Below, in pieces: positions 57,519 through 64,000 of a stretch of 64,000 bases of DNA; positions within the stretch are counted from its first letter, which is position 1, and every line of letters begins with the position of its first letter. The notes below the pieces were generated by a model. That model was given only the letters and a program-made list of their open reading frames with translations, searched no databases and was not told the DNA's origin. The stretch lies in NCBI GenBank assembly GCA_040357565.1, contig JBDODJ010000032.1, one strand, 5' to 3'. The position numbers and the translations under genes are program-made. Source of the DNA: Cercozoa sp. M6MM. Taxonomy: Eukaryota > Endomyxa: Ascetosporea.

Positions 57519-58470
57519 TTAGAGCAGATTCAGTTCAAGATTGTTCACCGAAGCATCTGCGTTTCCGGCCGAGTGCGAGTGCGGGTGTGTCGATGTTGCA
57601 CGCGAGACGGCGACACTGCGAACCTTGCAGCACATTAGGGCGCTGATCGAGTACAGCAGCGCCACCGGGATGAGTGCAACGTGCTCTTGTCCTGAGAGTT
57701 TATTAAATGGTTCAGCTCATGTGTTAAAACAAATCAGTACGGTCATGTTAAAACGAGTTACCAGAGATCTCGTTGGCAGTCGCAAACAAAAACGGGCCAA
57801 TCCAACCCATTGCGTATCGAGACCATCTGTCCAGTGTATCAGTCTAGTTAACCCTGTACTTTACATGTTCAGAACTGTACACGCGCACAAGGTGTATTAA
57901 ACACTTACAGAAACATTGACATCAACGACGACGCGAGTGTTTTCGAACAGTCCGAGGTCAGTTTCGACATGAAGACTGTCGCCCAGCAAGCAAAATTAGT
58001 TACAGAATACAGTCAAGTCAGTTCAGTTTTTAATTCAATTGGTACCACGAAAGTGCGCAATGCGTGCTCCAAAAGCAATGCCGCTTCCCTGAGATGCAAC
58101 AATTGCAGTAACTGTCATTAATCATGATTCAAGCAGTGGCACCATTGTGAACAGGATGACAAAAAGTAGGTCGCTCCGAGAGCGAACCAAGAACACCAAT
58201 AGCACAGCTGTACATGTATCACTACTGATACTGTAGTTTGATACTGTGCAACAGTAGCAAAACTGACCCAAGAAAGAAAGAGACGTCTTCGAGAATCGCG
58301 CCGCCCGCACGCCGCCCAGAATGCCGCAGATCTCTCCGCCCATCATCATCAGCGCGATCTCCGTGCCTGTCATGCGGAACACCGAAATCATGAACGGAGC
58401 AGTCGCCAACGCCAGTCCTGCAGGCAGCAGACACACCTCATTTCCATTCTTCCTGGTGTAAACTGTAGGC
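57519..58470 (-). CDS. Duplicated C-terminal half of the Atg22-like transporter (no N-terminal half)
   Basis: Exons mirror those of the neighbouring full gene: GLALATAPFMISVFRMTGTE with IALMMMGGEICGILGG, HVETDLGLFENTRVVVDVNV, WSRYAMGWIGPFLFATANEI, and EHVALIPVALLYSISALMCC, ending LELNLL with TAA at 57519-57521. Frames are open and splice sites are kept, although the copy has no promoter-side half. Two readings are possible: a decaying partial tandem duplicate, or an alternative 3' exon cassette that the upstream gene can splice to. Selection on the frames would favour the second. The start coordinate is an exon edge, not a start codon. Confidence 0.55.
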
Positions 58471-58647
58471 ACGTCAGTTTCACATCACTGACGTCAAGTC
58501 TCGCCCGAATCGGAGTCCAGACGACGTTTTTTTTTGCAATATTTGTTTGCTTAGAACGTCTGTCCCAAACGATAACCAGGCGTGTATGTCTTGACTGCCT
58601 TCATTCTCGTAATAACATGTGCTGAGTATGCTTGTACAGTCGCAAAA

Positions 58648-61600
58648 TCAGAAGGCAGTCAGTTCGAGTTCGTCCAAAGGCGTATCCTCAGCAGGCTGCT
58701 CGTCGCTCTGGCAGCTCGGAGTGCGCGACAAGGCCACGCTGCGGATCTGCCAGCACATGACGCAACTGGTCGAGTAGAGGATCGCCACGGGGATTAGTGC
58801 GAGGTGCGCGTGTCCTTCAAAAGTACAGGCAGTTTTTGTACAGTGTTTTGCTCGTTTCAAACAGGGCGTTCTTGTACCAGAAAGCTCGTTCGCTGCAGCG
58901 AAAAGCAGCGGACCCACCCAGCCCAAGGCATAGCGCGACCACCTGACAAACCAAGTTGCACATTTTCACACACCGACTGAAGAAAGGCATCAAGGCTAGA
59001 GCTTACAAAAACATGGCCATCAAGGACGATGCCAACGCTTTCGAACAGTCCGCGGTTAGTTTCGACATGAAGACTGCCCAATTTAGTGTTCTACATCTGG
59101 ATCTGAGCGGAAAAGGAACCGACTGGACAGTTACCCACCTCGAAAGTGCGCAATTCGTGCACCGAATGCGACACCACTCGTCTAAATTTCAATTTTAAAT
59201 GTTATAACGAAACACTCTTATTTTTTTGCAAGTAACTGAACGAACTGACAGATGTTACCACTCCAAACACAACGACGAAAGCAAAGTCTTTTCGCGATCG
59301 GACAAAGAACGGCACCAGTGCAGCTACAGTAGATATATATATATATATAAGTTTATATCATAGAATACACAAGAGATATCAACAGTGAATATAGGTCAAG
59401 GCGTGTACCAAGGAAGGAAAGAAAGGTGCCCGCGAACACAAGAGTGGACGGACGGCAGGTCTTCGAGAAGCGCGCCGAGAGTGCTCCGCCGGCAATACCG
59501 CAGATCTGACCGCCCACAAGAAGCAGTGCAATCTCAGTGCTCGTCATGTGAGCCACCGTCATCAAGAAAGGCGTTAAGGCAGCTCCCAGTCCTTTTCAAC
59601 GGCACAGAAGTCAATTTGGGTCCAGTTTAAGTTAAAAGCACAACAGGAAGACACAGAAAACAAACTGAAAAAGTACCGGCATCACCGGCACTGAGTACAA
59701 CATTCATGAGCAGGAACCAGTTGCCTTCGGGCCGGCGTCGACGCAGCACTCGCCATGCCGTGCGCATCTTGCTCACCACACTCTGCGTCTCGTACTGCGA
59801 CTCTGTGCTTTCGCGCGTTTTCGTCTCCATTCCGATCTGAGCACACACAATATAAACTGTCAGTTGCGCTTTTATTAACGGAGTGGTATTGGAAATTACC
59901 AAGAAAGGCAGTGCAATCAAGAGCCACAATAGACCTGCAGCAGTGACAAAACTAGCTCGTTGACGCGATGGCGAGTGTCTCAGCACCGCGTTTGACCAGT
60001 GTACTTGTTGACCTGAACTCAAGTCAGTAAATTAACAGTTGGTGTAGTAATATTTACAGTACCAGAACTGAGGTGTGTCAGCACTGCGAATGAGTCTGTT
60101 TCTACTCGAACTGCGTCTGTTGACAGTGTGCCCTATAAGACCACCAATTAAATTTAAACTCAAGGATCCAAACAGACCGCAGAAAATGTACAGCACCTTG
60201 ACATAGTGTGTCTCCTCTTCAAAGGACTCAAACCGAGTAAAGGCGTGTTTCACAGTGTCAAAGGAACCAAACACGACCTCGCCTGGCACGTTCGAACTCG
60301 CGCTAAACCGGAACTCACCGGGCCCACTAAATAATAAAGTGACTCTATTGCATGCCAATTCAGTTTGATACCCAGTAAATTTAGATGAAGAGTGCCAATT
60401 ACACATCATGAAACTGCGTCAACAGTGCAACAGCATCGGCGGAGCTGACATGCAGAGTGTCGCCCACAATGGTGCACAGAGAATCGCCTTTTTTCGTACC
60501 TTCAATTGGCACAACAGACCATGTTCGAGTAAAGGCAGAATGACAGATTGAATAACTTAAACTTACAAGGATGCAACGAAATGACGGCATTGCTGTCCTT
60601 TGACAGTGCGGTGAACTCGGTAATTGACACTTCGTTGGTCACCTAAAGTTGAGTTTCTTCAGTTCAGAAATGAGAAGTTTGATGATTGAATGACTGAGGG
60701 ATACGTTGCTTTCGCTGTTGCCGCTGCGATGAAGAAGCAACGCAAAGAAACCCGCCACTCCAATCTACAATTTGAAGAGTTCAGTTTCAACTGAACTGTA
60801 AACTCACATTAATAATCCCCCTGTTTCAGTTGTTTATAATACCTGTGCCATGTTGCCCAACCCAAGAGCCCAAGCCGAGCACAGAATCTGCTTTCGCGCA
60901 GGCACGTGTGTCGTGAGCAGTGAGTACACTGGCACCAGTGACACCTCATAGCTGTACACAAGCATCTCAATTTTAGTATAGCAATTTACCAAACCAACTG
61001 CTACAGTATTTATCATGTGAAAGTAACATACGCTACACTGGCCACGATGATTGCGAGTGCGAACAGATCCAGCGACGGCAGCAGTGCGAACGACGCCGTC
61101 GAAAGCGCTCCCGCGATGTTCGCTGCAGTCTAAAATTCCAGGAGTTAAATTTAAACTTACTTCAACGTGTAAAATTCAGTTGGAAGTTGTACAGTACCAT
61201 AAGTGAGCCACGCGACGACTTGTGAATCGCACCGGCCAGCGGGATCGCCCACACGCCCAACAATGTCGTTATGGCCAGTGTGAACGAAGTTGCAGTCGTC
61301 GGAAGCATTGGGATTCCCCCTGAGGTGAGTTCAAGAAGTCTGAGTCGTTTGTACAGTACGTGCACGAATACAATATTCAAGACAAGAGATCCTACAGACA
61401 GAAACGCGTCCATTCGGCCCCGCGTCGGCGTTCCAGTAGGCCACATCGGTCAGGAACGAGTTGCAGAAGGCAGCAAACACGAGACCTGCCTGCCCATTTA
61501 AATTTCACTCACTGAAAGTTCCATAAGGTACCAGTTGAGTGAAGATACGGGAGTTCTCGCGACTGCCGCAGCAACAAAGACATTCGCGAAGGAAAACAAA

Positions 61601-62523
61601 CGCGCACGAAGTGTTCGTTCCTCTTTGCCACCGACACCGAGATCAGATAAAGCGACATCATCGTTCTTAAACTCAGAGTCGCCGGTGTATTGAACAAGAG
61701 TCGACAAGCGTTGGCACTCATCGTACACGCTCTCTTCGCTTTCGCTCAGTGGCAGCGTGTCGTCTAAAGCACCGTTGCGAAACTGAGCAGACTGAGAAGT
61801 TATTGTCTTGTCAAACTCGTCTAACTCGGTGGCATCCACTCCGAGAGCCTGGCGTCGCATTTGAAGTTTCTGCCGTATTTCGTTCTGCATTGCACGGTCC
61901 ATGTTCGCTTTCGCTTGCTCCTGCACAGCAACTGCGCTTTATTCAGTTCCAACTTTACTGTAAAACTGAATTCAAGCACCCAGTAACTGAGAATCCAAGT
62001 CCTAAAACGGCACTATCGATGCTCAAAACACGCACAGCAGACGCGGTATTGCTGTTGAAGCACGGTAGGTCCAAAACAACAAGCCTGGAGTAGCGGCACG
62101 TCACCAGCAGATGAGATCAGTTTTTTTACGACATGCTTTATTGCTTGCTTAAACTTACATGCGTTCCGATCCACTCAGCTTAAAGTGCTAGTGGCTAGAC
62201 TGAGAAATGCTACAGTCTAAAGGATTACACCCACCAGGCTCCGTTGTGAGCACAATTTCGTTCAGTTCCTCCACTTGACAACAGAACTCAGAACTCCACT
62301 TAAACTGCAAGCACAGCAGTCAATGCACCAAGTTGAACTGACTATAACTAGATGTAACCTTAGTAAGCTACAAGTAACTCTCAACTGAAACTACAAGCAC
62401 TGTACTAGTGAACCGCCGACAACCATCAGTGCGGCAAAGTGAAACTAGTGCGCTGACCTCAACTGGATGGGCCAGGTCGCTTGCACGCAAAAGTGACGTG
62501 CCGACAAACTTATGCTGCGGCAT
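58648..62523 (-). CDS. Atg22/UMF1-like major facilitator transporter
   Basis: Multi-pass membrane protein; yeast Atg22 exports amino acids from the vacuole after autophagy. ATG 62523: MPQHKFVGTSLLRASDLAHP, then EELNEIVLTTEPG, SIDSAVLGLGFSVTG, and a cytosolic acidic loop (MQNEIRQKLQMRRQALGVDA; LPLSESEESVYDECQRLSTL). TM segments include PMLPTTATSFTLAITTLLGV, YSYEVSLVPVYSLLTTHVPA, LWLLIALPFLVISNTTP and NWFLLMNVVLSAGDAGT. The Atg22-like motif MTSTEIALLLVGGQICGIAG and GALSARFSKTCR come near the end; LGWVGPLLFAAANELSG and LALIPVAILYSTSCVMCW precede the stop (58648-58650). Family assignment rests on the order of these segments, and substrate is not shown. Divergent from the PSY-repeat gene, 95 bp between starts. 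Confidence 0.65.
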
Positions 62524-62618
62524 GAGTAAGCCCCTTGACACTGCGACGAAACAACTTTCGCAAGGTGGAGTGAGAAGTGTGAGTGAGTGAGACGTCCAAG
62601 TGATAGAGACAAAGTCAG

Positions 62619-64000
62619 ATGAAGTTCCTGCTTGCATCGCTTTTGCTGGCCGGTGGGGCCATGGCCACGCCGCAAGCTGTGCCGGAGCCTGTGCCCGTTA
62701 GCGCTGCTCCTACGGCTGAGGCGGTAGCAGAGCCAGCAGGCACGCCTTCGAATGCAACCGAGCTGCAATTTGACACACTCAAGGTTTTAAATTTTATCTT
62801 GCTTGCTCACGCAGTTGGGAAAACTTCACCCAGATGAGCGAGTTGCAACAACTCGTTGACGACATGAAAACCCCGGAGAACTGCCAGAGCGAGGTTCGTT
62901 GGAGTTTAAAAGTCTGTCCGGCATTTTTTGGTTTTGTGCATTTGCTTGTGACTTGAACTGCCAATCCCCCAACAGACCCAGTGCACGCTGGTCAAGGTGT
63001 TCCAGCTCGTGATTGACGTGTCTCCGGAGCAATACCTCGACATTCTCGAGATTCCGGCCGAGCAGCGCGCCACGTTGCGTGTGAAACTCGCTGACGTAAT
63101 TTCGATTCTAGCTCGGGTTGAGTGTTGCTATTTCAGTTTTGTACCGGTTTTGTCCAGCTGGTGAACAAGAGCAAGTCGCCCGAATGGACGCAGGATCAGT
63201 TGCAACAGCAGCCAGTTGCGGTATTAATTTCGATCATTCTGTTGTTTTTTGTCTGCAGTCTTCGTGAACTGGTCAGTTGAGTTGAGTCATACATCTACAG
63301 TTGCGAGCGGCAATGGACAAGAAGACGCGTGTGCGTGCCGTGCTCAAGGACCGCTCGATGAAGAAGGTGCTTGCGACCACCACTTATCTGCACTGTAATT
63401 CTTGCTACTGTTTTTTACTGAGAGGACAGATGATGAAGAAGGCCTTCAAGTCGCTCTGGGGCAGTCGCAAGAAGAAGTGCCAGGAGGAGTGCAAGCCGGC
63501 ACCATGCAAGCCTTCCTACGACTCGTACAAACCGTCCTACGAGTCCTACAAACCTTCCTACGGTCAGGTATCAATCACTGTGCCGACAGTCTTTCTGCAC
63601 TTATGCGAGTGCTACAGCCATCCTACGAGTCGTACAAACCATCCTACAACCCGTCTTACGAGTCCTACAAACCGTCCTATGGCCAGGAGGTACCGATACG
63701 CATTCGATGATAATTTAAGTGCGTCGTAATTCTCTGTTTTTTACTGTAGCCTGCGTGCGGAGGTGTGCTCCGGCGGCAGCTGCAAACCACCTTGCAAGGA
63801 GCCTTGCAAGGAGCCTTCCTGCCAGCCGGTATATCCGTGTCCCTCCCCCTTCACTCTTACCACTCACATTAGAGTAAGTAGACCTCGTGCTGCGAGCCGT
63901 CGTGCTGCAACTTCTCCTTGGACAGTTGCGAGGAACTGTGTCAGTTTCACCCTTCCCTGTCAGTAGTATCGAGAGGGTAGGAGTTTATTGGTACCCCCCT
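62619..64000 (+). CDS. Secreted PSY-repeat, Cys-rich protein (3' end outside window)
   Basis: ATG 62619 begins a signal peptide (MKFLLASLLLAGGAMATPQA) and a Pro/Val/Ala-rich segment. Exon 2 starts at the acceptor TTCACCCAG before MSELQQLVDDMKTPENCQSE. Then come TQCTLVKVFQLVIDVSPEQY, with an NPL/saposin-like helical look, and AAMDKKTRVRAVLKDRSMKK. A long exon with KKCQEECKPAPCKPSYDSYK is followed by repeats of PSYESYK over two exons (63510-63570, 63618-63690). Then come a Cys-rich exon (CSGGSCKPPCKEPCKEPSCQ) and another with PSCCEPSCC near 63890. The repeat resembles tyrosine-rich structural or adhesive proteins; a wall, stalk or cement role is inference. The gene runs past the right edge. Confidence 0.65.

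Overview
This is a window from a nuclear genome of a unicellular eukaryote. The genes carry many short spliceosomal introns (mostly tens of bases to about 200) and sit close together. Several pairs are head to head with only about 95-370 bp between start codons. The introns and intergenic spaces hold (CA)n, (TA)n and (TTTA)n microsatellites and runs of TTTACCCCC. Three runs of exactly 100 N (6611-6710, 46654-46753, 55793-55892) are assembly gaps of unknown true size. The lineage cannot be fixed from this sequence. The gene set (PI3-kinase VPS34, RNase P Rpp29, EDEM, TRM13, NAA30, plant-type AAE17/18 acyl-activating enzyme, HCN-like channel, GH28, TraX-like membrane protein) fits a free-living or osmotrophic protist. 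An ASH-domain protein hints at a flagellated stage. Exon limits were placed by reading splice sites and family motifs by eye, so gene ends are firmer than internal junctions.

Layout. 1-866: 3' end of a plus-strand membrane protein gene. 943-1145: SINE-like repeat. 1177-2726(-): ASH-domain protein. 2863-3700(+): membrane-anchored retropepsin-like protease. 3972-9361(-): VPS34. 9477-10722(+): POP4/Rpp29. 11091-15039(+): acyl-activating enzyme. 15241-19041(-): HCN/CNG-type channel with an unusual filter. 19314-20264(+): 5-formyl-THF cyclo-ligase. 20332-26458(-): an apparently intact non-LTR retrotransposon with endonuclease, RT and RNase H, flanked by a 15-bp direct repeat. 26459-27408: a repeat bounded by inverted copies of the same 15-mer. 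27519-31624(-): EDEM3-like mannosidase with PA domain. 31868-32280: a fragment duplicated from the channel gene at 46-47 kb. 32595-34538(-) and 49050-50850(+): an inverted pair of secreted Thr-rich/Cys-rich genes, near-identical in the core including introns. 34862-37351(-): GH28. 37645-38420(+): Q-rich/Cys-rich protein. 39179-39897(+): unknown. 40268-41879(+): TraX-like. 42365-43425(-): NAA30. 43689-45533(-): THUMPD3-like tRNA methyltransferase. 45746-47622(-): channel-like protein showing only S4-S6. 47880-48850(-): truncated copy of the unknown secretory protein gene at 51.3-54.4 kb(-). 54743-57274(+): TRM13. 57519-58470(-): partial copy of the C-terminal half of the Atg22-like transporter gene at 58648-62523(-). 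62619-64000(+): secreted PSY-repeat/Cys-rich protein running off the window.

There is no operon logic. Shared themes are tRNA processing and modification (POP4, THUMPD3, TRM13), secretory-pathway and surface proteins (EDEM3-like, Thr-rich/Cys-rich pair, PSY protein, GH28, unknown secretory protein), and membrane transport or signalling (HCN-like, S4-S6 channel, Atg22-like, VPS34). The features most worth a second look are the 10-bp palindrome TCCGCGCGGA (12 exact copies), the C-rich arrays abutting 3' splice sites on the sense strand, the retrotransposon with its repeat-built ORF1 and a hairpin spanning the ORF2 stop, the duplicated gene pair, and the channel and PSY-repeat proteins.
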